Notes under the pieces: generated by a model
Seen by the model: only the letters and a program-made list of their open reading frames with translations
Database searches by the model: none
Told to the model about the DNA's origin: nothing
Program-made: the position numbers and the translations under genes
Part shown: positions 34,416 through 41,770 of the stretch, one piece after another
Numbering within the stretch: the first letter of the stretch is position 1
Layout: each line of letters opens with the position of its first letter
Assembly: GCF_034424175.1 (NCBI RefSeq)
Contig: NZ_CP139986.1
Coordinates: 2,728,001 to 2,792,000 of the forward strand
Direction: 5' to 3'
DNA from: Kluyvera intermedia
GTDB lineage: Bacteria; Pseudomonadota; Gammaproteobacteria; Enterobacterales; Enterobacteriaceae
DNA length: 64,000 bases

Positions 34416-34453
34416 TGTTGCAAACGCAACACATTGACGGCGGCAACTGCCGC
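34416..34453. promoter_or_regulatory. candidate upstream activator sites
   Basis: Two dyads: TGTTGC-AAAC-GCAACA (34416-34431) and GCGGCA-AC-TGCCGC (34440-34453), followed by a further TGGCAACA half. They share GGCAA/TTGC(C) half-sites and lie 65-115 bases upstream of the sigma-54 promoter and 90-125 bases before the activator gene, a usual place for enhancer sites that also allow autoregulation. Confidence 0.55.
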
Positions 34454-34539
34454 AATGGCAACAATCTGCGCCTTTCCCCCTCTGGCAAAGAGCGACGGCA
34501 AAAGATACCGTCCTGAAAGGAATTCGCTGGAGACGACTC

Positions 34540-36468
34540 ATGCTCAATACAGAACTCACCTCAACCGGCCCGGCGCTGGTTGACCCCGCTTCACAGGCCT
34601 TTCAAAAGGTGTTGGCTCGTCTTGCTCCCACCGATGCGACAGTACTGATCATCGGCGAAACAGGCACCGGTAAAGAGGTCGTTGCCCGCTATCTTCATCA
34701 CCACAGTCCACGCGCCAATGCGCCGTTTCTGGCGGTGAACTGCGGAGCATTAACTGAATCACTGGCTGAGTCCGAACTGTTCGGTCATGAGAAAGGCGCT
34801 TTCAGCGGGGCAACGCATACGCATCAGGGATGGTTTGAGGCCGCAGACGGCGGTACGCTGCTGTTGGACGAGATTGGCGAATTGAGCCTGGCGTTGCAGG
34901 TCAAGCTGCTACGTGTACTGCAGGAACGCGAAATCACTCGTGTCGGTTCCCATAAGCCTATCCGCATCAACGTCCGGGTTATTGCCGCCACGCACGTCGA
35001 CCTGGCACAGGCGATCCAGGCACGACGCTTTCGCGAGGATCTGTTCTATCGCCTCAATATTGCCGCTGTCACCTTGCCGCCGCTGCGTCAGCGTCAACAA
35101 GATATCCCCGTGCTGGCCCAGCACTTTGTCGAGCTGTATGCCACGCGCTTAGGGCGTCCGGTGCCGCAGTTGGGTCCAGGTACGCTTGAGCGGTTGCTCA
35201 GCTATCCGTGGCCGGGCAATATCCGCGAACTGGAGAACGCCTTGCATAATGCGGTGTTGCTTAATCTGGACGAGGTGATTAGCCCTGAGCATCTGCGCTT
35301 AACATCCGTCATGTCAGCCCCCTCCTCATCAATCGATGAAGGCGATGAACTCGCCAGCTTTATGCGCCGCCAGATACAAATCCATAGCGGTGCGCTATAC
35401 GACCGCCTGCTGCGCACCATGATCCACACCGCAATGAGCCACAGCGATAACAACCAAAGTCAGGCCGCCTCTTTACTGGGTATAAGCCGCCACACCTTGC
35501 GTACACAGCTTGCTCATCTGGGGGTGATTAAACAACGTCGGAAATCCACGGAATTGCCCCTGCCCGCGCCACGCGAGCGGGAACTGCGAATTGGCTACCA
35601 GCGCTTTGGTAATCTGGGCGTGCTGAAAGCGCGTCAGCTGCTGGAGCAATCTTTCGAGACGCTGGGGGTAAACGTGCTGTGGAGCGAGTATCCGGCAGGC
35701 CCGCAGCTGCTTCAGGCGCTGAGCAACGATGAAATTGATTTTGGTACCACCGGCGAGGCGCCACCCATTTTCGCTCAAGCTAAAGATAATGCGCTGTTGT
35801 ACGTCGCCTGGGAGCCACCGGCTCCGCGCAGCGTGGCAATGGTGGTTCCTAACGCCAGCGATATCCGCACGCCAGAACAGCTACGCGGTAAGCGGATTGC
35901 GCTAAACAAAGGATCAAACGTTCACTGGCTGTTAGTGCAAATCCTGGAAGAGGCCGGGCTGGGGCTTGATGACGTAAAAGTGGTGTATGCGCCACCCAAG
36001 TATCCGCTAACCGCCAGTGACTACCTGGCTGCCGACGCCTGGATGATGTGGGATCCGGTACTGAGCGCCGCCGAGCGCAGTGGCACGCTGCGGGTGCTTG
36101 CTACTGGCGAAGGTCGCGTTAACAACCATCAGTTTTACATTACCCGCCGTGAGTATGCGCAGCACAATGAGGAGATCATTGCCGGAATTGTGGCCGCGCT
36201 GGTCAAAACCGGCAAGTTTATCGACCGCCACCGCCATGAAGCGGCGCAGCTACTGGCAAGCGAGCTGGGGTTAGATGTGGCTTCGCTGACCTGCGCACTG
36301 GCGCGACGAAGCCATCAGACACGGGAGATGGACATGCAAGCGCTGCGAGCGCAACAAACCATCGCCGACCGTTTCTACGCGCTGGGCCTGCTGAACAGGC
36401 CCGTCGCGGTCAGAGAGGCGATGTGGTACGCCCGGGAGCGGTTAATTGAGCCGTGGGCCGCCGCTTAA
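34540..36468 (+). CDS. sigma-54 activator fused to an SsuA-like substrate-binding domain
   Basis: 642 residues in three parts. (1) AAA+ sigma-54 activator: Walker A GETGTGKE (39-46), the sigma-54 contact loop GAFSGA (86-91), Walker B LLLDE (107-111), and WPGNIRELENA near 224-234. (2) Fis-type helix-turn-helix at about 305-328 (SQAASLLGISRHTLRTQL). (3) From about 347 to the end, a solute-binding domain like SsuA/TauA (LRIGYQRFGNLGVL, GTTGEAPPIFAQAKDN, WMMWDPVLSAAERSG). There is no signal peptide and no receiver or GAF domain, so this domain is probably a cytoplasmic ligand sensor. Divergent from the sulfonate-type oxygenases it likely controls. ATG at 34540 after GGAG. Confidence 0.9.
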   Translation: MLNTELTSTGPALVDPASQAFQKVLARLAPTDATVLIIGETGTGKEVVARYLHHHSPRANAPFLAVNCGALTESLAESELFGHEKGAFSGATHTHQGWFEAADGGTLLLDEIGELSLALQVKLLRVLQEREITRVGSHKPIRINVRVIAATHVDLAQAIQARRFREDLFYRLNIAAVTLPPLRQRQQDIPVLAQHFVELYATRLGRPVPQLGPGTLERLLSYPWPGNIRELENALHNAVLLNLDEVISPEHLRLTSVMSAPSSSIDEGDELASFMRRQIQIHSGALYDRLLRTMIHTAMSHSDNNQSQAASLLGISRHTLRTQLAHLGVIKQRRKSTELPLPAPRERELRIGYQRFGNLGVLKARQLLEQSFETLGVNVLWSEYPAGPQLLQALSNDEIDFGTTGEAPPIFAQAKDNALLYVAWEPPAPRSVAMVVPNASDIRTPEQLRGKRIALNKGSNVHWLLVQILEEAGLGLDDVKVVYAPPKYPLTASDYLAADAWMMWDPVLSAAERSGTLRVLATGEGRVNNHQFYITRREYAQHNEEIIAGIVAALVKTGKFIDRHRHEAAQLLASELGLDVASLTCALARRSHQTREMDMQALRAQQTIADRFYALGLLNRPVAVREAMWYARERLIEPWAAA

Positions 36469-36743
36469 TGCTGCTTGAAGGTGGCAATCGGCTTCGGTGA
36501 AATGCCGAAGTCTTCTTTGAGTTGCTGCTTGCTCTTCATCACCATCTGACCCTGGGTATCGATAGTCATGTGCTGCGCATCATCGTTATTTCGCGATTGC
36601 CAAAGCATGACGAGTTGCAGGCAGTTTTCTTTTTGCTCGGCGGTCAGTGCGACACCATCAGGCCATTTTCCCAGTTCAACGGCGGTGACTAAACGCTGGT
36701 AAATTTCCGGCGTCATATTGTCGATCATTTGCTCAATACTCAT
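36465..36743 (-). CDS. yeaC: DUF1315 family protein YeaC
   Basis: 92 residues (E. coli 90), cytoplasmic, with the conserved WPDGVALTAEQKENCLQLVM. Function unknown. ATG at 36743 follows GGAG; the longer ORF runs back into the msrB end. Downstream of msrB by 43 bases and probably cotranscribed. Its stop overlaps the convergent regulator stop by 4 bases, which marks the edge of the inserted sulfur cluster. Confidence 0.93.
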   Translation of the reverse strand: MSIEQMIDNMTPEIYQRLVTAVELGKWPDGVALTAEQKENCLQLVMLWQSRNNDDAQHMTIDTQGQMVMKSKQQLKEDFGISPKPIATFKQH

Positions 36744-36786
36744 GTCCAGCTCCTTCTCCTCAGGAATAATTTGCTGAATCGTTTTT

Positions 36787-37200
36787 TCAACCTTTTGTTG
36801 AGGTACCGCTTTCGTCATCCGTGAAGTTCAGCGAGGCGGAATTGACGCAAAAACGTTCGCCGGTTGGCTGTGGGCCATCTGGGAAAACATGCCCCAGGTG
36901 CGCATCACAATTTCCACACCGGATTTCAGTACGTTGCATGCCGTGCGAGTAATCGTTGAGATAACGAATGGCCGTGTCGCTGACCGGCTCAAAAAAACTC
37001 GGCCAGCCGCAACCGGAATCAAATTTACTTTGGGAATGGAAAAGCGGCGCATCACACACCAGGCAGTGGTAAATCCCGTCACGCTTGTTGTGCAGCAAAC
37101 GCCCGGTGAATGGGGGTTCCGTGCCATGTTTCTGCGTGACATAGAACTGCATTTCACTGAGGGTATTTTTCAGATCATCTGGGGTGGGTTTGTTCACCAT
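36787..37200 (-). CDS. msrB: peptide-methionine (R)-S-oxide reductase
   Basis: Repairs methionine-R-sulfoxide in proteins, 137 residues, as in E. coli. Zinc-binding CxxC pairs (CLVCDA and CGNCDA) and the catalytic Cys in GERFCVNSASL are present. I start at ATG 37200 to match the family; a GTG three codons upstream is possible. Divergent from gapA. Confidence 0.95.
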   Translation of the reverse strand: MVNKPTPDDLKNTLSEMQFYVTQKHGTEPPFTGRLLHNKRDGIYHCLVCDAPLFHSQSKFDSGCGWPSFFEPVSDTAIRYLNDYSHGMQRTEIRCGNCDAHLGHVFPDGPQPTGERFCVNSASLNFTDDESGTSTKG

Positions 37201-37539
37201 TTTGCTCACATCTCACTATGAAAAATACAATTAACAGTCGATTCTAACAAAACATTAACAATGAAGTGCGAACTTTTGTTCTAAACTTAATCGGCGTGAA
37301 AAGGCAGCTGGTTAATTGTGACGAACATCACATTTTTATCTTCTCCGCCCTTTAAAATTCCCGACGCCGCCCTCATGTGGTTTCAAGCTCATAGGAAGAG
37401 TGAGACAGGTCAGTCGTGCAAAGCTTAGGCAGAGGATTGATTTGTCGCAATGATTGACACGATTCCGCTTGACGCTGCGTAAGGTTTTTGTAATTTTACA
37501 GGCAACCTTTTATTCACTAACAAATAGCTGGTGGAATAT
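37201..37539. other. msrB-gapA divergent promoter region
   Basis: 339 bases without a gene. The gapA-proximal part holds a clear promoter near 37469-37496. Further TTGACA-like and CRP-like bits (TTGTGACGAACATCACA near 37315) are visible; in E. coli several gapA promoters, one of them catabolite-controlled, lie in this interval. Confidence 0.6.
37469..37496 (+). promoter_or_regulatory. gapA sigma-70 promoter
   Basis: -35 TTGACG (37469-37474) and -10 TAATTT (37491-37496) with 16-base spacing, giving a leader of about 35 bases. It corresponds to the strong proximal gapA promoter of E. coli. Confidence 0.75.
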
Positions 37540-38535
37540 ATGACTATCAAAGTAGGTATCAACGGTTTTGGCCGTATCGGTCGCATTGTTTTCCGTGCTG
37601 CTCAGGAACGTTCTGACATCGAGATCGTTGCAATCAACGATCTGTTAGACGCAGAGTACATGGCATACATGCTGAAATATGACTCCACTCACGGCCGTTT
37701 CAACGGTACCGTTGAAGTGAAAGACGGTCATCTGGTCGTTAACGGTAAAAAAATCCGTGTTACCGCTGAGCGTGATCCAGCTAACCTGAAGTGGAACGAA
37801 GTCGGCGTTGACGTTGTTGCTGAAGCAACTGGTCTGTTCCTGACTGACGAAACTGCTCGTAAGCACATCGCTGCTGGCGCTAAAAAAGTTGTTCTGACTG
37901 GTCCTTCCAAAGACAACACCCCTATGTTTGTTAAAGGCGCTAACTTTGACAAATACGAAGGCCAGGACATCGTTTCTAACGCGTCTTGCACCACTAACTG
38001 CCTGGCACCGCTGGCTAAAGTTATCAACGACAACTTCGGCATCGTCGAAGGTCTGATGACCACCGTTCACGCGACCACCGCAACTCAGAAAACCGTTGAT
38101 GGCCCGTCTCACAAAGACTGGCGTGGCGGTCGTGGCGCATCCCAGAACATCATCCCATCTTCTACCGGTGCTGCTAAAGCAGTAGGTAAAGTACTGCCAG
38201 AACTGAATGGCAAACTGACTGGTATGGCGTTCCGCGTTCCAACTCCTAACGTGTCTGTTGTTGACCTGACCGTTCGTCTGGAAAAAGCTGCTTCTTATGA
38301 AGAAATTAAGAAAGCACTGAAAGCTGCTTCCGAAGGCGCAATGAAAGGCGTTCTGGGCTACACCGAAGACGACGTTGTATCTACCGATTTCAACGGTGAA
38401 GTTTGCACTTCCGTGTTCGATGCTAAAGCTGGTATCGCACTGAACGACAACTTCGTGAAACTGGTTTCCTGGTACGACAACGAAACTGGTTACTCTCACA
38501 AAGTTCTGGACCTGATCGCTCACATCTCCAAATAA
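37540..38535 (+). CDS. gapA: glyceraldehyde-3-phosphate dehydrogenase A
   Basis: Central glycolytic enzyme, 331 residues, nearly identical to E. coli. Rossmann motif INGFGRIGR; the active-site Cys is in SNASCTTNCLAP with its partner His later. Codon use is strongly biased to preferred codons, typical of very highly expressed genes. Start ATG 37540. A strong terminator follows. Confidence 0.99.
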   Translation: MTIKVGINGFGRIGRIVFRAAQERSDIEIVAINDLLDAEYMAYMLKYDSTHGRFNGTVEVKDGHLVVNGKKIRVTAERDPANLKWNEVGVDVVAEATGLFLTDETARKHIAAGAKKVVLTGPSKDNTPMFVKGANFDKYEGQDIVSNASCTTNCLAPLAKVINDNFGIVEGLMTTVHATTATQKTVDGPSHKDWRGGRGASQNIIPSSTGAAKAVGKVLPELNGKLTGMAFRVPTPNVSVVDLTVRLEKAASYEEIKKALKAASEGAMKGVLGYTEDDVVSTDFNGEVCTSVFDAKAGIALNDNFVKLVSWYDNETGYSHKVLDLIAHISK

Positions 38536-38556
38536 GTTGAGATGAGAATCTGATCC

Positions 38557-38584
38557 AAAAAGGCGACTTCGGTCGCCTTTTTTT
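38557..38584 (+). terminator. gapA terminator
   Basis: AAAAAGGCGAC-TTCG-GTCGCCTTT with a T-run to 38584; a textbook hairpin with a TTCG loop. Confidence 0.95.
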
Positions 38585-38618
38585 ATGACCAAAAAAATAA
38601 AACACCAAGGATTGCATC

Positions 38619-39503
38619 ATGATTAACAAAATTTTCGCTCTCCCGGTCATTGAACAGCTTACCCCTGTCCTCTCTCGTCGCCAGCTTGATGAGCTTGAGC
38701 TTATCGTTGTCGACCATCCAAAAGTCAAAGCCTCTGTCTCTTTCCAGGGCGCACATCTGCTGTCCTGGAAACCCGCTGGCGAAGACGAAGTGCTGTGGCT
38801 GAGCGACAACACGCCATTTAAAAACGGCGTGGCGATTCGTGGCGGTGTGCCTATTTGCTGGCCGTGGTTTGGCCCAGCTGCGCAGCAGGGCTTCCCGGCG
38901 CACGGTTTTGCCCGTAACCTGCCGTGGGAGCTGAAAGCCCACAATGAAGACGATAACGGCGTAACGCTGACCTTTGAGCTGAAAAGCAGCGACGTGACTC
39001 GTCAGTATTGGCCGCATGAGTTCAGCCTGCTGGCTCGCTTCAAGCTGGGTAAAACCTGTGAAATGGAACTGGAAGCGCACGGTGAGTTCGAAACCACCAC
39101 CGCGTTGCACACCTATTTCAACGTGGGTGATATCCATGCGGTGAAAGTCAGCGGTCTTGGCGATCGTTATATCGATAAAGTGCAGAATGCTGAAATTGGC
39201 GTACTGACCGACGGTATCCAGACCTTCCCGGATCGTACTGACCGCGTCTACCTGAACCCAGAAGCGTGCAGCGTGATCCACGATGCATCCTTAAACCGCG
39301 CGATTGATGTGGTGCATCATCATCACGTAAACGTCGTAGGCTGGAACCCTGGCCCGGCGCTGTCAGTCAGCATGGGCGATATGCCTGATGACGGTTACAA
39401 GACGTTCGTTTGCGTAGAAACAGCCTGTGCAAGTAGTACGCAAAAAGCAACGGAAGAAAAACCGGCACGTCTGGCGCAGACGATTAAAGTCGCCAAACGT
39501 TAA
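38619..39503 (+). CDS. yeaD: glucose-6-phosphate 1-epimerase YeaD
   Basis: Hexose-6-phosphate mutarotase of the aldose-1-epimerase superfamily, 294 residues, as in E. coli. Conserved stretches include RGGVPICWPWFGP, AHGFARNLPW and TYFNVGD. It lies right after gapA behind the terminator, so it has its own promoter or relies on read-through. Confidence 0.95.
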   Translation: MINKIFALPVIEQLTPVLSRRQLDELELIVVDHPKVKASVSFQGAHLLSWKPAGEDEVLWLSDNTPFKNGVAIRGGVPICWPWFGPAAQQGFPAHGFARNLPWELKAHNEDDNGVTLTFELKSSDVTRQYWPHEFSLLARFKLGKTCEMELEAHGEFETTTALHTYFNVGDIHAVKVSGLGDRYIDKVQNAEIGVLTDGIQTFPDRTDRVYLNPEACSVIHDASLNRAIDVVHHHHVNVVGWNPGPALSVSMGDMPDDGYKTFVCVETACASSTQKATEEKPARLAQTIKVAKR

Positions 39504-39513
39504 GTTTCATGCC

Positions 39514-39550
39514 GTTAGCCGGATGAGGGTTTACACCGCCATCCGGCTAC
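39514..39550. repeat. REP element between yeaD and yeaE
   Basis: Inverted repeat AGCCGGAT (39517-39524) and ATCCGGCT (39541-39548) with a 16-base centre, a short REP between convergent genes. Confidence 0.8.
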
Positions 39551-39559
39551 ATACCAGCC

Positions 39560-40411
39560 TTACACGACATCCAGCGCCACTTTTCTGCCTGGTGCAGGAA
39601 ACGCCTTATCCAGTCGGGATAAATCCTCTGCCGTTAAAGCAATATTGAGCGCCGCGGCATTTTCTTCAACATGCGCCACCGTCGCCGCTTTCGGGATAGC
39701 CATCACCCCTTGATGGTGAATCACCCATGCCAACAGGATCTGCGCCGCAGTCGCCCGATGAGCGCTGGCAATATCCAGCACTGTCGAATCTGCCAGTAAG
39801 CCGCTGCGTAAACGTCCTGCCTGAGCCAATGGACAGTAAGCCATCACCGGTATCGCGTGGGACTGGCACCATGGCAGCAGGTCATATTCAATGCCGCGAG
39901 AGGCCAGATGATACAGCACCTGATTCGCGGCACACGCTGCACTTCCATCGACCTGGAAAAGTTCGTGCATATCTGCCAGGTCAAGATTCGATACGCCCCA
40001 ATGACGAATTTTGCCCTGTGCCACCAGCGCCTGCATCCCCTCCACCGTCTCCGCAAGCTCAAAACCACCGCGCCAGTGTAATAGATAGAGGTCAATAGTT
40101 TCCGTGCCTAGCCGACGCAGGCTGGCCTCACAAGCCGTGACTATTTTCTGCCCTCCGGCATTCCAGGGATAAACCTTAGACACCAGGAACACTTCATCAC
40201 GTTGGCCGCGTATGGCCTCGCCCACCACCTCTTCTGCGCCGCCTTCAGCATACATTTCGGCGGTATCAATCAGCGTCAGCCCCTGCGCAATCCCGGCGCT
40301 CAATGCCGCAACTTCCTGACGGCGATTGGCGGCATTTTCCCCCATATACCAGGTTCCCTGCCCTATCGCCGGTAAACGCATGCCACAAAATTGAATATTA
40401 CTGTCGGTCAT
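39560..40411 (-). CDS. yeaE: aldo/keto reductase YeaE
   Basis: NADPH-dependent reductase of 283 residues (E. coli 284) that reduces methylglyoxal in E. coli. The catalytic set is visible: Asp and Tyr in DTAEMYAEG, Lys in VSKVYPW, His in LLHWRGG. A single-gene unit. Confidence 0.95.
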   Translation of the reverse strand: MTDSNIQFCGMRLPAIGQGTWYMGENAANRRQEVAALSAGIAQGLTLIDTAEMYAEGGAEEVVGEAIRGQRDEVFLVSKVYPWNAGGQKIVTACEASLRRLGTETIDLYLLHWRGGFELAETVEGMQALVAQGKIRHWGVSNLDLADMHELFQVDGSAACAANQVLYHLASRGIEYDLLPWCQSHAIPVMAYCPLAQAGRLRSGLLADSTVLDIASAHRATAAQILLAWVIHHQGVMAIPKAATVAHVEENAAALNIALTAEDLSRLDKAFPAPGRKVALDVV

Positions 40412-40533
40412 CGCTTCCTCCTGTTAGCTGCCCCTACCGTAAAGGATAACCCACTGCCGATACGTTGTTACACTGCACAAATCTCACGCACCGTTACTGG
40501 GCATTGCACTAACGTTGCATGATTACAGGGCAC

Positions 40534-40561
40534 AAAAAAAGCCCGCCAGGCTGGCGAGCTT
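40534..40561 (-). terminator. mipA terminator
   Basis: Arms AGCCCGCCAG and CTGGCGAGCT with a T7 run on the minus strand, 25 bases after the mipA stop. Confidence 0.85.
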
Positions 40562-40585
40562 CAGGTACAGAAATATGACTGCGAT

Positions 40586-41332
40586 TTAGAAGGTGTAGGT
40601 CACGCCGGTTGAGAGCAGACCTGTCCAGCTTTTGTCGACCATTGGGCTGTCGGTAATCTCGTCGGAAAGGCGAGTGTAACGTGCGGTACCGTACACGCTC
40701 CAACTGCCGGCAAAGCGGTAGTTCGCGGTCATTTCCAGATACGGGTTAAAGCTGCTGTTTGGATCGTAGCTGCGCAGGCCGCTGCGTGACGATTCACGAT
40801 GCGACACGCCGTAATAGTACTGGTTCTGGTTTTCGCTGTTCCATTCTACACCGATACCCGGCGTTAAGGTCAGACCGCCGTTGGTGTAACGGTAAACCCA
40901 TCCCAGATCGCCCACGATGCCGTTACTTTTGTCCAGCGTATCGCCTGCCAGGGTGGCTCGCAGAGAACCATACTGGGTATGGTGGAACCAGGATAGCCCA
41001 GCCATCATCGTCGACTGGCGACGATCGAGTTTGCGAAGTTGGCTGTTATCGCTGTCACCCGGTTTGAAGAACATCGGTGACCAGTATGCGGTCAGGGAAA
41101 GCTGGTCTGAGCCATCGTTCCACAAATAGTAGCCGCCACCTAAACCATGGAACCAGAAGTTATCCCCTTCATAGCTGATAACCGGAACAGGGTAGATATC
41201 GTGGTCATACTGTTTGTATGGGTGTTCAACAATCCCCACGCCAGCACCCAGCGTGAATTTGTTTTCGGCCTGAGCCGCCGTGGCAGAAGCGGCGATCAGT
41301 ACCCCCAGGGTTAGAAGTTTGATTCGATTCAC
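40586..41332 (-). CDS. mipA: MltA-interacting outer-membrane protein MipA
   Basis: Outer-membrane OmpV-family beta-barrel that scaffolds MltA and PBP1B in E. coli. From the GTG at 41332 it has 248 residues, the E. coli length, with a signal peptide ending ATAAQA; the ORF extends upstream to an ATG that would add nine charged residues ahead of the signal. AAGGA lies upstream of the GTG. The C-terminus ends in Phe (GVTYTF), as in barrel proteins. Confidence 0.93.
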   Translation of the reverse strand: MNRIKLLTLGVLIAASATAAQAENKFTLGAGVGIVEHPYKQYDHDIYPVPVISYEGDNFWFHGLGGGYYLWNDGSDQLSLTAYWSPMFFKPGDSDNSQLRKLDRRQSTMMAGLSWFHHTQYGSLRATLAGDTLDKSNGIVGDLGWVYRYTNGGLTLTPGIGVEWNSENQNQYYYGVSHRESSRSGLRSYDPNSSFNPYLEMTANYRFAGSWSVYGTARYTRLSDEITDSPMVDKSWTGLLSTGVTYTF

Positions 41333-41770
41333 AATCCTTAATTCCTTTTTATTCAACATATCAGCGGCAGAAGTTTACCTCCCGTACTGGCTTATCACAA
41401 ATTTTTTACCTGTGATGACAAAATATGACCGGCCATTATCTTGCTGGCTTATGGCAACACTTTTGCAAATTCGTGACGGCTATATGAAAGCGCAAAAAAG
41501 TTTAAATAAATGAATGCCGGTAAATTTTGATGAGTTGTTGATATGTCATTGAAATTCGATTTTATCGCCATGCAAGTTTTGCAAATGCCATCTACGCTTA
41601 TTTTTAGAAGGTGTCATTGCCACGCACGATAGCGTTAATTATCCAACAATCTGGCACGCGGGTTGCTGGATTAGAGAGCGAGCGTCGTTCGGCTTACCCC
41701 TTCCGGGAGCCCCTACTACTCATACCAATGGCTCTTAACCTGTGCTAAAAAAATGAAAGGACGGCATGCC
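41333..41770. other. mipA-yeaG divergent region
   Basis: 438 bases without a gene. It contains the yeaG sigma-54 promoter (41652-41667) and a leader of about 90 bases. A TGCAA-N3-TTGCA-like dyad near 41572 might be an activator site, but it matches NtrC poorly. The rest is AT-rich promoter-like sequence. Confidence 0.55.
41652..41667 (+). promoter_or_regulatory. sigma-54 promoter of yeaGH
   Basis: TGGCACG-CGGG-TTGCT, a perfect match to the -24/-12 consensus, about 105 bases before yeaG. yeaGH belongs to the Ntr response in E. coli. Confidence 0.92.

Noticed and set aside
37645..38592. 315-codon open frame on the strand opposite gapA
   Set aside because: It is a shadow of gapA, whose strong codon bias keeps the antisense frame open. 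No ribosome site, no recognisable motif; Cys- and Phe-rich nonsense composition.
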